In this document: positions 29,100 through 38,723 of the stretch, piece by piece
Numbering within the stretch: the first letter of the stretch is position 1
How the letters are laid out: every line of letters starts with the position of its first letter
Source: G039954875 sp047528275
GTDB lineage: Bacteria; Bacteroidota; Bacteroidia; Flavobacteriales; Blattabacteriaceae
Direction of reading: 5' to 3'
DNA: 64,000 nt
Assembly: GCA_047528275.1 (NCBI GenBank)
Contig: CP180023.1
Coordinates: forward strand, 744,001-808,000
Notes under the pieces: model-generated
Database searches by the model: none
What the model was told of the DNA's origin: nothing
Seen by the model: only the letters and a program-made list of their open reading frames with translations
Position numbers and translations under genes: made by a program

Positions 29100-30093
29100 T
29101 GATGAGAAAAACTTTTTTGTTCTAAACATTTTCAAAGTTGTTTCAGATATCCTAAAGATCGTTTTGATATTGAACTGTTTCAGCAAAGAACATTCTCATT
29201 GCGTTACAGAGCTAGACATCGGGTTATCTGAAATCAAGATCTCATCAAACAACTTAGAAGGCTTGGATGGATTGTTAAAGATCACGTTATACTCGATCTT
29301 CAATCATCCAATGAAACGATAAAAATACAGGCATCTACAGAAAAAATTCACGGTATCGAAAATCCTGGAGTAGTTTATCAAGCTGTATGAAAGCTCTTTG
29401 AAGTTGTAGCAACTCAGTTGCGCAAAGGCTATTTTCCATTGAATCTGGGTGATGATCATAGTCTGGCGCTTAGTGCGGTTTTTTTGAATACCTCTGTCAA
29501 TAAAGATCTGTGTATCTTATGGGGCGATGTCCATGAAGATATCAATACGGTATAAACTACGAAGTCCAGCACTTCCATGGCATGCTGGTCTCCTTTCTCC
29601 TTAAGGAGAGTCTCGGATCAATACCATCAGACCAATAGATTACTTCCTTAATTTAAAGTGAGTACCCTCATCAATTTCTCAAATTTTTCTTATATAGGTC
29701 TTTTAGATATTGATGATTCGAAAAAAGAAATACTTGACCAATTATACAAGTCCCTTGCTTTTTTATGCCTGATGTGGATCGAATTGATATATCCGAAGTA
29801 GTAGACAAGACTTTGTAAAAAATCATCCAAGTTTAGAACGTTCTATTCATATGAGTTTTGATATCGATTCGATCGATAAATATTTTACACCCCAAGTACG
29901 GGGGTTGAGGTACCAGCTGGGTTGACTTTGCGTGAGGATTTTTGTATCGGAGAACGATTCGAACAAACGGTTCCGTTGAATGCTTTAGATTTGCTGGAGG
30001 TCTGATCCTTTGATCGGGGATCAGATAGCAGTAATCTGTACGGTAAATAATTACCTTCAATATAGTCCTTTCTTTATCTTGGAAAGCGCCTAG
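29100..30093 (+). pseudogene. Relic of arginase
   Basis: Pieces of the arginase/ureohydrolase fold appear in order: LIKQLRRLGW, GYFPLNLGDDHSLALSAVFL, LCILWGDVHEDINT (the metal-binding DAHxD turned into DVHED), and SIHMSFDIDSIDKYFTP, then LNALDLLEVNPLIGDQ split across frames. The two metal-binding signatures are still readable, but at least five frameshifts or stops break the gene. It would have made ornithine and urea from arginine. Confidence 0.8.
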
Positions 30094-30291
30094 GATGAGC
30101 TTGTATGTTAGGGGGAGCAAGGGGAGACATTCTATGAGGAGTGAGATGAGGAAATACATTTTTTTAGGACCTTTATCTATAGCATTACAAGGATATTTCT
30201 TATAGAAGGCCCACTCTAAAAATTTGATAATATAAATATTTTATTATATTTATTATTAATAATAACTTATGAGAATTCTCACTTAAAGACG

Positions 30292-30940
30292 ATGTCAAAG
30301 CTCTCTTTTTTCTTTTTATTCATTTTTTCTATTTCCGTTAGATCTTGTTCCTCAATGGCTTGTATGCATCAAAGGAAGTGGTACTTATAATACTATTTAT
30401 AATCCCAAGGTAAAAAGGAATACACTTACACTTCTGGAGTGTGGAGCTATACAGTAGGTGCTGTTGTAGAGTACCGTTTTGTAAACGCATGTGGGGGTCT
30501 TACAGCTGATCTTTCCTGGATCCAGAAGAATATTATCGGAATAGACATGTTACTTAGTATTATATGGTCTACACCAACGATTATATCGAGTTGCCTTTGT
30601 TGGTCAAATATTACTTTGGATACAGCTTTTTGAGAGTTTTTTTAGATTTTGTAGAATATCTCACTTATTAGGTTTCTTTTAGTCGGAAAAGTAGAGTGCT
30701 TAATCTCCTTGTAACTAGAGGGAGTAAAGATGTTTTCTTTTCGAAGACTTATTTATTTGATGATAGAAAAAACCGACACTTAGAGGATGGCCTTTTAGGT
30801 TATCTGGGTTGGGTTTGGATTACCAAATCAGTCCGAGATATCATATTTTGGTAGAGTCTCGTTATGTATTCCTTTTGACTGATATGAAAAAACCTTATCT
30901 AAACAAACCGGTGAGTAGAAATAGTATTTTTTTATTTTAA
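30292..30940 (+). pseudogene. Relic of a PorT-like outer-membrane barrel protein
   Basis: An ATG at 30292 begins a hydrophobic leader (MSKLSFFFLFIFSISVRSC). Barrel-like strands follow in shifting frames: WSYTVGAVVEYRFVNA, GGLTADLSWIQKNI, LGLDYQISPRYHILVESRY and a final strand ending NSIFLF before TAA at 30940. Alternating aromatic residues and glycine are as in PorT-family barrels. A specific name is not possible. Confidence 0.6.
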
Positions 30941-30948
30941 TTATTGTT

Positions 30949-32183
30949 ATGAATTATGAAGAGGAGATGATAAAAAAGAATTTATATGTTATGATCCGAT
31001 TGTTGCTTCCTCTTTTGGTAGGCCTATTTTTGTTCAGTGCTTGTCAGAATGAAAGTCCTGTGTATAATCAGCAGAACAAATCGAATATCAACCCCAAAAC
31101 TATGAAGATTTATTTAAATACGTCTGGGAGGGTTTGAATAGAAACTATGTTTTTTGGGACATTGATCTGACTGATTGGGATGCGGTCTATAGAAAATATC
31201 CGCCCCAGTTTCAAAGGTTTTCTATAGGATTGGAAAATGATTGACTCAATTCGGTAAATCTGATACGTGCCAAACAACTTTTTCAGGAGAGCATGAGTAG
31301 TCTGATAGATAGGTATATTGTTCTGTTTGGATTAGACGGGTGGAACTTTTCCTCATTGAGGATTAGGAGAGAGAACAAACTTCTCGTTATCCACCATTTT
31401 TAGTTAATTATTTCAATCTTGATTTGAGAAAGAGTATAATGATTTTTTTAATAGAGGTGGGCTATGATGATTCGTCATACAAGGATCGTGTGCCGGGAAT
31501 ACTTTTTTGGTAAGCTGAGACCCGACGTAAGGATCATCTATTTTACGTTCAGAATATTCTATTTAAGACATCTTTATGAAAATCCTGGATGATCTAAGAG
31601 GATTTTAGACGATTTTTTTTCTAGGATTCAAAATTCGTCTTATAAAGGTTTGATCATCGATCTTCATAGCAACAATTCTGGTAGAATTGAAGATGAAAAT
31701 TTTTTCATTTCTCTTTTATTACGAAAGCCTTATGTTACGGATTATAGCAGGATCAAGAATGGACCTAATTGTTATGATTATTCCCCTTGGAACATCATAT
31801 GTATTTTCTCCCTATCCTGTCAGTAGGGCTCCTGATTTTCCTATCGTGGTTTTTGGTCGATAGATATTTCTAAGAGTATGGCCGAAACCACAGCGCTCAT
31901 GTTGTCAGATCAGTCTAACATGACTGTTATAGGAAATACAACTTTTTTATTATTTGGTCTTATTATCAATGATTATAATAGTTCTGATGTTGCGAAGTAT
32001 TTTAACTGGAACAATTTCACAATAAGTAAAACGCATCTATCGATTACTGTCCTAGGAGTTGTAGCCAATACTAAATCTATCGTAAATATTACTAAATCTA
32101 TTCATAAGAAAGGATATATTACAGATGTGGGGGTGGATAATCAATTCGATCGGTCTGTCAGTAATCATACAACAGAGAGCTAG
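30949..32183 (+). pseudogene. Relic of an S41-family peptidase lipoprotein
   Basis: A lipoprotein leader with the lipobox LFSAC (about residue 27) is followed by a stop. Later frames give WEGLNRNYVFWDIDLTDW, an IDLHSNNSGRIEDENFF piece comparable to the IDLRGNGGG strand of C-terminal processing-type peptidases, and SMAETTALMLSDQSNMTVIG, which lies where the catalytic serine region (SASAAE) is expected. Several stops and frameshifts are present. Confidence 0.6.
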
Positions 32184-32207
32184 TCTATATAAAAGGTTTC
32201 TGTTTTT

Positions 32208-33330
32208 TTAACCTAGGTCGAAAACGCCTCATAGGTCCTAATCTAATCCATCAGTGATTTTTACTGATGTGAATTCTCCGATACGCACATAAGTGTCTTG
32301 TGTAGGAATGAATATTTCGTTGTTTACATCGGCTGAGTCTGCAACAGTACGTTCGATGAACTGATCGCATTTCTTTCTATCAAAACATAAGAGTGTTTGT
32401 CCGATCTTTTTTTTTGATTGAATACCAAAGAAATCTATTTCTGTGTCTCCATCAGTTCTTCAGCACGTTTTTCTTTAACCTTCTGATGGATGCAATCTTT
32501 CAAGAAGAGGGTATGGGTATTTTTTTTCATGAAAATAGGTGAGGCAACTCAAACAGAATGAAGCGCATCTTTTTGACTTAATCCTTTTTTCAACTCTTGG
32601 AATTCTGTATTCGGTCTACTCAGGGTAGCCGACGATCATTGTAGTATGCAATGCGATTCTAGATACAATCTATTTAAATCGGCTGATCATCTCTGGTTCA
32701 TCCTTTCTTGAGTAGACCCCCCACCCGGCATATGAATTTGAGTACCGGATCGGAGATATGTTACAATGGGATATTAGGTATTTGTAGATCTTCTCTTCTT
32801 GGTGCATTACCTTGAGTACCATCTTCATGGAATCCAGTGGGTAAATCGTAATATAAACGAATCTATTCGATGTAATCCACCTCGATTAGGGACCTGATTA
32901 AGTTGATCAGACGTCTTTTTTGTATAGATCTAGTCTGTAGTAATTGAGGTCTTGTGCAATAAGGATCAATTATTTAGTTTCTTGCTCGGCTAATTTTTCG
33001 TTTCTTGTACTAGGATCTCGATCGACTTGCAGCGATGTTTGCCGCATATCGGAAGGATGGCATAAAAGGAGTATTTGTGATCACATCCTTCAGAGATTTT
33101 TAAGTAGGTATAATGTTTTGGTATGGTGATAAGCCACTCACCTATCAATAAAATCACAGATGTTGATCACGATGATGTTGTCTTCTTCAGCTTGATAGAT
33201 GACAATTTTATCCTGTCCCTTGAGCTGTCCCATCAGTACCTCTGAGTTATAGAGATTTTTTAGGACATCCTAGAATGATAACATTGATCTTATTTTTTTT
33301 TTTAATAGATCGGGGGATTCGAATGGATTA
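32208..33330 (-). pseudogene. rimO: Relic of ribosomal protein S12 methylthiotransferase
   Basis: Minus-strand pieces match RimO, the radical SAM enzyme that methylthiolates Asp in protein S12: an N-terminal INVIILGCPK-like piece, a VLMGQLKGQDKIVIYQAE-like piece, VINICDFID (normally VNTCGFID, so a cluster cysteine context is altered), HTTMIVGYPE, and the TRAM domain end TQDTYVRIGEFTSVKI. Frameshifts and stops are frequent. It lies directly downstream of ftsY, as in other Bacteroidota. Confidence 0.85.
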
Positions 33331-33354
33331 ATGGATTGGAATAGAGTTTCTGCT

Positions 33355-34347
33355 TTATCCCCTAGAGGATGAGGTTTGAAGTAAACTCATATCGAAAAAT
33401 GAATCGACGAATTCATGTGGATTAAAGGTTTGTAAGTCTTCAATCCCTTCTCCCAAGCCGATGTATTTCACAGGAATTTTGAATTGGTCACAAATACCGA
33501 TAACTACGCCTCCTTTAGCTGTACCGTCGAGCTTGGTCACTGCCAAGGAAGTGATGGGTGTAGCAACGGTGAATTGTTTAGCTTGCTCAAAAGCGTTTTG
33601 TCCGGTGGATCCATCCAAGACAAGCATGATTTCATGGGGTGCCTCAGGGATGACTTTTTGTATGACACGTTTGATCTTGGAGAGCTCATTCATCAGGTTT
33701 ACTTTATTGTGTAATCGTCCAGCGGTATCAATCAATACGATATCCGCATTTTTTGATTTAGCTGATTGCAAAGTATCGAAAGCTACTGAAGCTGGATCGG
33801 TCCCCATAGCTTGCTTGACGATGGGTACATCAGCTCTTTCAGCCCAGATGGTGAGTTGATCTACAGCGGCTGCACGAAAGGTGTCGGCTGCACCGATGAT
33901 GATTTTGAATCCTTGTTTTTTGAATTGATGGGCCAGTTTACCGATGGTAGTAGTCTTACCTACGCCATTGACACCTACAATCATGATTACGTGAATGGGC
34001 TTTTGTAGATGGAGATGTTCGGTCTCTTTTTCTTGTTGATCCCCCCCCCCTTGTAGAAGAACGATGATTTCTTCACGAAGAATGTTATAGAGTTCTTGAA
34101 TATTGGTGTATTTGTCTTGTGCTACTCGTTTTTCGATGTTTTCAATAATCTTCAGGATGGTTTTCACGTCGACATCTGAGGAGATAAGTACTTCTTCAAG
34201 TTGGTCGAGTACTTCTTCATCTACCTTAGATTTGCCGGTAATGATCCGGCTGATCTTGGAAAAAAAAAAGATTCTCGTCTTTTCCAATCCTTTATTTAAG
34301 ACCTTTTTTTTCTCTGTCGAGAATATTTTTTTAAACCAACGCATCAT
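33355..34347 (-). CDS. ftsY: Signal recognition particle receptor FtsY
   Basis: A 330-residue FtsY with the N and G domains and almost no acidic A domain. It docks SRP-ribosome complexes to the membrane through GTP-dependent pairing with Ffh. G motifs include GVNGVGKTTTIGKLA, DTFRAAAVDQL, LIDTAGRLHNK and TKLDGTAKGG. The frame contains a 10-base G run (C run at 34041-34050), which codes for GGG near residue 102 in the loop before the G domain. The frame is intact at ten bases. The gene is followed by the rimO relic and preceded by a DUF4295 gene. Confidence 0.95.
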   Translation of the reverse strand: MMRWFKKIFSTEKKKVLNKGLEKTRIFFFSKISRIITGKSKVDEEVLDQLEEVLISSDVDVKTILKIIENIEKRVAQDKYTNIQELYNILREEIIVLLQGGGDQQEKETEHLHLQKPIHVIMIVGVNGVGKTTTIGKLAHQFKKQGFKIIIGAADTFRAAAVDQLTIWAERADVPIVKQAMGTDPASVAFDTLQSAKSKNADIVLIDTAGRLHNKVNLMNELSKIKRVIQKVIPEAPHEIMLVLDGSTGQNAFEQAKQFTVATPITSLAVTKLDGTAKGGVVIGICDQFKIPVKYIGLGEGIEDLQTFNPHEFVDSFFDMSLLQTSSSRG

Positions 34348-34435
34348 CTGAAAAATAAAAAACTACCATAAAGTGAAGGATATCTTCTCTACCGTTTATG
34401 GTTACTAAATCAATATATCATAGGAGACCATTGAA

Positions 34436-34591
34436 TCATTTTTTCGAAAAGAATTCATCAACTTTTTCCGAATTGATCATCTTTTCTTCAAAAATGTAAG
34501 CGCCAGACTTGGTTGATCTGATCATCCGGATGATCTTGGTCATTTTTTTAGAAGCATCTGTTTGTAAGGTAGCTACAGTCTTTTTTGCCAT
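34436..34591 (-). CDS. DUF4295 family small basic protein
   Basis: A 51-residue lysine-rich protein starting MAKKTVATLQ and ending FFSKK. The same small gene is found next to rpmG and rpmB across Bacteroidota, and I recognise it as DUF4295. Such a basic peptide beside ribosomal protein genes may bind the ribosome, but its function is unknown. It is 12 bases downstream of rpmG in the same direction and upstream of ftsY. The whole frame is intact, although it is too short for routine ORF cut-offs. Confidence 0.85.
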   Translation of the reverse strand: MAKKTVATLQTDASKKMTKIIRMIRSTKSGAYIFEEKMINSEKVDEFFSKK

Positions 34592-34603
34592 GATTCAATC
34601 TGT

Positions 34604-34786
34604 TTATTTGATCTCTTTGTGGAGGGTATACTTTTTTAATACAGAGTTGTATTTTTTCAATTCCAACCGGTCGGGTGTGTTTTTCTTATTTTTCGTGCTG
34701 ATGTAACGTGACATGCCCGGCATACAGCTTTCTTTATGTTCAGTACATTCTAGAATGACTTGTACCCTATTGCCTTTTTTCGCCAT
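34604..34786 (-). CDS. rpmG: 50S ribosomal protein L33
   Basis: A 60-residue bL33, starting MAKKGNRVQVILECTEH and containing SRYISTKNKKNTPDRLELKK. It lacks the zinc-binding cysteine pairs, so it is of the C- form. It is 11 bases downstream of rpmB and 12 bases upstream of the DUF4295 gene, so the three form one short operon that likely continues into ftsY. Confidence 0.96.
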   Translation of the reverse strand: MAKKGNRVQVILECTEHKESCMPGMSRYISTKNKKNTPDRLELKKYNSVLKKYTLHKEIK

Positions 34787-34797
34787 CTTTTTTTAAT

Positions 34798-35034
34798 TTA
34801 TTTGCTCTGCTTATTTTGTTTTAGGTGTTTCAATGTTTTTTCGATACCAATCTTATTAATAATTTTTATACCTGAAGCAGATACTTTTAATGTGATCCAT
34901 TGGTCTTTTTTGGGCAGATAAAAGCGTTTTTTGAACAGATTTATATCAAAGCGGCGTTTGGTCTTGTTATTGGCATGAGAAACCTTGTTTCCCACCATGG
35001 CCTTCTTTCCAGTGATCTGACAGATTCTTGACAT
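34798..35034 (-). CDS. rpmB: 50S ribosomal protein L28
   Basis: A 78-residue bL28, starting MSRICQITGKKAMVGNKVSH and containing KTKRRFDINL. Length and sequence are typical for Bacteroidota. It is the first gene of the rpmB-rpmG-DUF4295-ftsY run and has a good promoter just upstream. Confidence 0.97.
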   Translation of the reverse strand: MSRICQITGKKAMVGNKVSHANNKTKRRFDINLFKKRFYLPKKDQWITLKVSASGIKIINKIGIEKTLKHLKQNKQSK

Positions 35035-35059
35035 CGTTTCTTGCTTTAGAATGCGACTG

Positions 35060-35091
35060 CAAATTAACGTATATTTTTCTTTTTGAACAAA
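35060..35091 (-). promoter_or_regulatory. Promoter of the rpmB operon
   Basis: On the minus strand TTTG (35091-35088) and TTAATTTG (35067-35060) are 20 bases apart, close to the -33 TTTG / -7 TAnnTTTG consensus, 25 bases before the rpmB start. Confidence 0.6.
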
Positions 35092-35118
35092 TGTGTCCGT
35101 TTATTGAGGGTGAAAGCT

Positions 35119-35743
35119 TTAAGGAATTTTAACCTCTAGGACCTTTTGATTTTCTAAATAACCTTCGAGTAAGTCGTTTTCTTTTATTGGACCTACACCT
35201 ACTGATGTATCAATAAAGATCAGGTCACCGGCTTATAAAGAGAAATATTGTGAGATTTCTGTAATGAGATTGTCAAATGAGAAAATCATATCTTGGGTAT
35301 TGCCGTCTTGGACGGTTTTCCTATTTTTTTTCTCAAAGAGAAATTAAATCGATATAGGTTTATCGTGTTTTTGGGAATCCATGTTCCGATAGCGGCTGAT
35401 TGATCAAAAGATTTGTATTTTTCCCAAGGAATGTCATTTTTTTTGAGTTTTTTTTGAAGATCGCGTGTTGTGAAATCAATCCCTAAAGTGATCTCACCGA
35501 AGTATTGCGGGGTAGAAGTAGCTGGGATGGTTTTTCTCGTCTTCTATTGATCTTTAAGGCTAACTTCTGCTTCATAATGGATCTCTTCTTGGCTGGGATG
35601 AAAGTGGGGATTGGGAAAGCCTTCACCCTTTTGTGATAGGGCTGTGTATGACTTCATAAAGATTGTAGAATCTTCAGAAGTCTGGATTTTGAGTTCCTTG
35701 TGATGTGTTTGATATAGTTCTGTCTAATGCAAATGATTTTCAT
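35119..35743 (-). pseudogene. Relic of a fumarylacetoacetate hydrolase-family enzyme
   Basis: The minus strand begins MKIICIRQNY and continues IFMKSYTALSQKGEGF, IHYEAEVSLKDQ, LGIDFTTRDLQKKLKKND, then KTVQDGNTQDMIFSFDNL and the C-terminal QKVLEVKIP before TAA. The IHYE(A/V)E and GIDFTxRDLQ signatures are those of FAH-family hydrolases. In-frame stops and at least two frameshifts are present. The substrate cannot be told. Confidence 0.85.
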
Positions 35744-35781
35744 AAGAATAGAAATTTTAAGGGAATTTATGAAAAAAAAAA

Positions 35782-37257
35782 TCAACGTTTGAGGTTCTTG
35801 AGTTTTATAGCTGTTAATATTTTTTTAGTATATAATGGAAAGTCAGCATTTTGTACCCATCCATAATAGCCTGGATCTGTTTCAAAAATGTGTGTCACTT
35901 TTTTACCTTTGTATTTACCAAAGTTGAAAATTTCATCACCTGTTTTATCAATACCTATGAATCCAGCTAAATCGGCTGTGTTTTGTTGGCAGGAGAATTC
36001 GTTGAGGCTTTTGACGTCTTTTTTAAGGTCTTGGTATTTAACCAATTGTGCTTGTAGTACTTCATAAGTGGCGAGGGTGTCTGCTTGAGCGCTGTGGGAT
36101 TCTGTGAGTTCTTTTTGGCAATAGTATTTATAAGCTGCAGCTAATGTACGAGGTTCCATTTTATGAAAGATCACCTGTACATCGATGGTCTTGTGTTTTC
36201 GCAAATCGAACGAAGATCCTGCGCGGAGCAATTCTTCTGCTAATAGGGGGATATCGAAACGGTTGGAGTTGTATCCAGCCAAATCGGCATCTTCGATCAT
36301 TTTACAGATCTCACTGGCTATAAACTTGAATGAGGGTTTGTTAGCTACGTCAGCATCTTGGATACTGTGGATGGCAGTAGCCTGTGGAGGGATGGGTATT
36401 CCCGGATAGATTCGCCAAGTTTTTTGTTCTTTGTTATCATTGGGATAGATTTTCAATAAGGAAATCTCTATGATGCGGTCTTTTGCGATGTTAATCCCAG
36501 TGGATTCTATATCAAAGAAACAAATTGGGCGGTGAAGTTGGAGATTCATAAATTTATGTAATTTTTCTTTAAAAAATATCGAAATGATAATGTACAATAA
36601 GATGATACATAGTAGAGCCGATGAACGCAAAATTATCAAAAAGAGTCCAGCAAGTGTTAAGAATAGATAACGGTATTTGTTTTCGCTCCAAGAAAAGGAT
36701 TTGAATTTGAGTGAAAACATTGAAATATTTGAGACTAATAGGTAACAGGATATGAAAGTGATCGTCAACATCAGTGTTGGGCTATTGATGATCGTTTGGA
36801 TCCATGCATAACCTGGATCTTCAGGTTTTATTATAGTCAACGCTATGAAAAATAGAGTATTGGATGGAGTACTTAGCCCCTTGAAATTTTCATTTTGAGA
36901 GTTGTCCAAATTGAAATGGGCCAATCGATATGCTGAGAAAAGAGTGATGAAAAAAGCCGCCCATACGTATCCTAAAAAATGATCCTTACCGAGGTCGTTT
37001 TTTAAAAAAGTGAAGACAATGATGCCGGGTACCAATCCAAAGGAGACTAGATCTGCCAGAGAATCCAATTCTTTCCCCATAGAACTTTTTGTATGGAGTA
37101 GACGGGCAAGGAGTCCGTCTAGAAAATCAAAAATCAACGAAAATGCTGTCATTAATGCTACCCATGTGTAGTAGGGGCCTTCTAGTAGGAGTACTGTGGT
37201 AATACATCCACAAAAGAGATTACCTAACGTGAGTACATTGGGAAGGTGTCGTTTCAT
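35782..37257 (-). CDS. pssA: Phosphatidylserine synthase fused in frame to a DEDDh exonuclease
   Basis: One 491-codon frame joins two unrelated proteins. Residues 1-236 are a CDP-diacylglycerol-serine O-phosphatidyltransferase with several membrane segments and the CDP-alcohol motif DGLLARLLHTKSSMGKELDS followed by LAD. From residue 237 (ATG at 36549, MNLQLHRPICFFDIESTG) it is a 255-residue cytosolic 3'-5' exonuclease with DIESTG, GYNSNRFD and a late SHSAQADTL stretch, plus a C-terminal domain containing FNFGKYKGKKV as in exonuclease X-like proteins. No stop separates them. The second may also be translated on its own from the internal ATG; a purine-rich AAAGAAAAA lies before it. Confidence 0.85.
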   Translation of the reverse strand: MKRHLPNVLTLGNLFCGCITTVLLLEGPYYTWVALMTAFSLIFDFLDGLLARLLHTKSSMGKELDSLADLVSFGLVPGIIVFTFLKNDLGKDHFLGYVWAAFFITLFSAYRLAHFNLDNSQNENFKGLSTPSNTLFFIALTIIKPEDPGYAWIQTIINSPTLMLTITFISCYLLVSNISMFSLKFKSFSWSENKYRYLFLTLAGLFLIILRSSALLCIILLYIIISIFFKEKLHKFMNLQLHRPICFFDIESTGINIAKDRIIEISLLKIYPNDNKEQKTWRIYPGIPIPPQATAIHSIQDADVANKPSFKFIASEICKMIEDADLAGYNSNRFDIPLLAEELLRAGSSFDLRKHKTIDVQVIFHKMEPRTLAAAYKYYCQKELTESHSAQADTLATYEVLQAQLVKYQDLKKDVKSLNEFSCQQNTADLAGFIGIDKTGDEIFNFGKYKGKKVTHIFETDPGYYGWVQNADFPLYTKKILTAIKLKNLKR

Positions 37258-37334
37258 CAGAATAAATTTAACAAAATTAGATAAAATTCTCTTGAAGCGG
37301 AATAAGGTTGAGATTCGTAGATGATTATTGAAAG

Positions 37335-37364
37335 ATCAAGCCCTTCTATTCAGAAGGGCTTGAT
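37335..37364. terminator. Hairpin between pssA and a relic gene
   Basis: ATCAAGCCCTTCT and AGAAGGGCTTGAT pair perfectly (13 bp) around a four-base loop. It lies just past the stop of a minus-strand gene end at about 37437, so it is probably that gene's old terminator. No long T run follows. Confidence 0.6.
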
Positions 37365-38690
37365 GCTATATTGAGTATATAGAGATAAATCAATAAAGAT
37401 TCACTATTACAGTTAATATTTGTCACTGGGGTATTGTGACTTGTACTTCATCATCTTGGTATATGATGGTTAATTCTTGGTGATATCTTTTGACGTAATC
37501 GTTTTTCATCTCTTTGTTACCATTGATATAATTATAATAGCTCAATGATTTTATAAATACCTTATTAAATTTTCTTTTTTTTATTCTATACAGAATTTTT
37601 ACCCTCTCTTAAGTTTAAATTTATTTTAAATTTTGTTTTTGAGTGTAATTTTCCATATTAAATCAATTTATTATTATAGATTGAATTTGATATTTTTAAT
37701 ATAATATGCATTATAAAAATTTTACTTATTAATAATAAATAATATATTTTATTAAAATAAAATTTAATAATTTCATGAGTAAACTTATTATAAAATATAA
37801 AAATATATTTAGAATTTTAATAATATTCTATAATAAAAAACTTATACTTATCCTAAGGCTCACTTACAGAGTTGAGTACAGTATATGCAATTCCTTACGC
37901 TATGGGGTAAGGTTTTTATGACGGATTTGAATTTTTTTTATTAAACTCTCAATAAGCAAGAAAATTAGAATCAGGTAGTAACATTGACTTAGAAAGGACG
38001 TTATATAGCTGCACGAAACCGGAAAAAAAATATTGGCATAACCTTCTAGATACAGGACAATCTGTTCGATGTATTTTTTTTTTGGAGAGAGTGAAAACAC
38101 TGGAAAGAAACAGGCCGGAAATATCTATGAAAATAAAAAGACTATCCTCTACACTTCAAAGTCTTATAAAAACCGATGAGAAGCAGGGGGGGGCATTAGT
38201 ATAGCATCAAGATACTCAACCTTGACAAGATCTATGCCATAGAGGGTCTCTTCAAAAAGCTCTGCATTTAGGAGGGGAGGTCAAAAAAGAACTTGAATAT
38301 TATCGGGACAAAATCCTAGATTTATCTCGACCAGATTTCAACCACTGAAGAGAAAAGCAGATCCTTATCAAATTCATCAAGAGTTCTATCTATCGAGATA
38401 GCTAATCGAAAGCTTTTCTAACAATTAATACTTAAAAAACATGACAAATATGGTCAAGAATGTACCTACGGATCCAATCCAGAAAATAAACATTAACTTA
38501 ATTAATCTCTATCTTAAATCCACCTCTGGCATGAGTAATCTCTACCCTCACATCTTCATTTGAATTTGTATAGATCATTTTTGGTTGATAAAGTTTTTGA
38601 TTGTGTTTCCGTTTAGTGAGCATTATTTCTCCAGTAGGTTATGATACTTTGTCTTGGATAAATCCTTCTGATCAATTAAGTCCAAGATCG
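37365..38690. other. Decayed, AT-rich stretch without an intact gene
   Basis: On the minus strand the 3' end of an unrecognised gene survives at about 37437-37560 (contains NGNKEMKNDYVKRYHQEL and ends QVTIPQ). From about 37560 to 37860 the DNA is almost only A and T. From about 38130 to 38340 a + strand frame reads KKELEYYRDKILDLSRPDF and similar. None of these pieces could be named. Confidence 0.5.
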
Positions 38691-38694
38691 TCCA

Positions 38695-38722
38695 GTGACC
38701 CAAGGCTTAGACCTTGGGTCAC
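38695..38722 (-). terminator. Hairpin at the end of the nqr operon
   Basis: GTGACCCAAGG and CCTTGGGTCAC form a perfect 11 bp stem with a six-base loop, 1 base beyond the nqrF stop on the minus strand. The position suggests transcription end or 3' protection. Confidence 0.75.
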
Positions 38723-38723
38723 T

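Noticed and set aside
38173..38290. Small repeated element or CRISPR-like array in the decayed region.
   Set aside because: No regularly spaced direct repeats were found here or elsewhere in the window.
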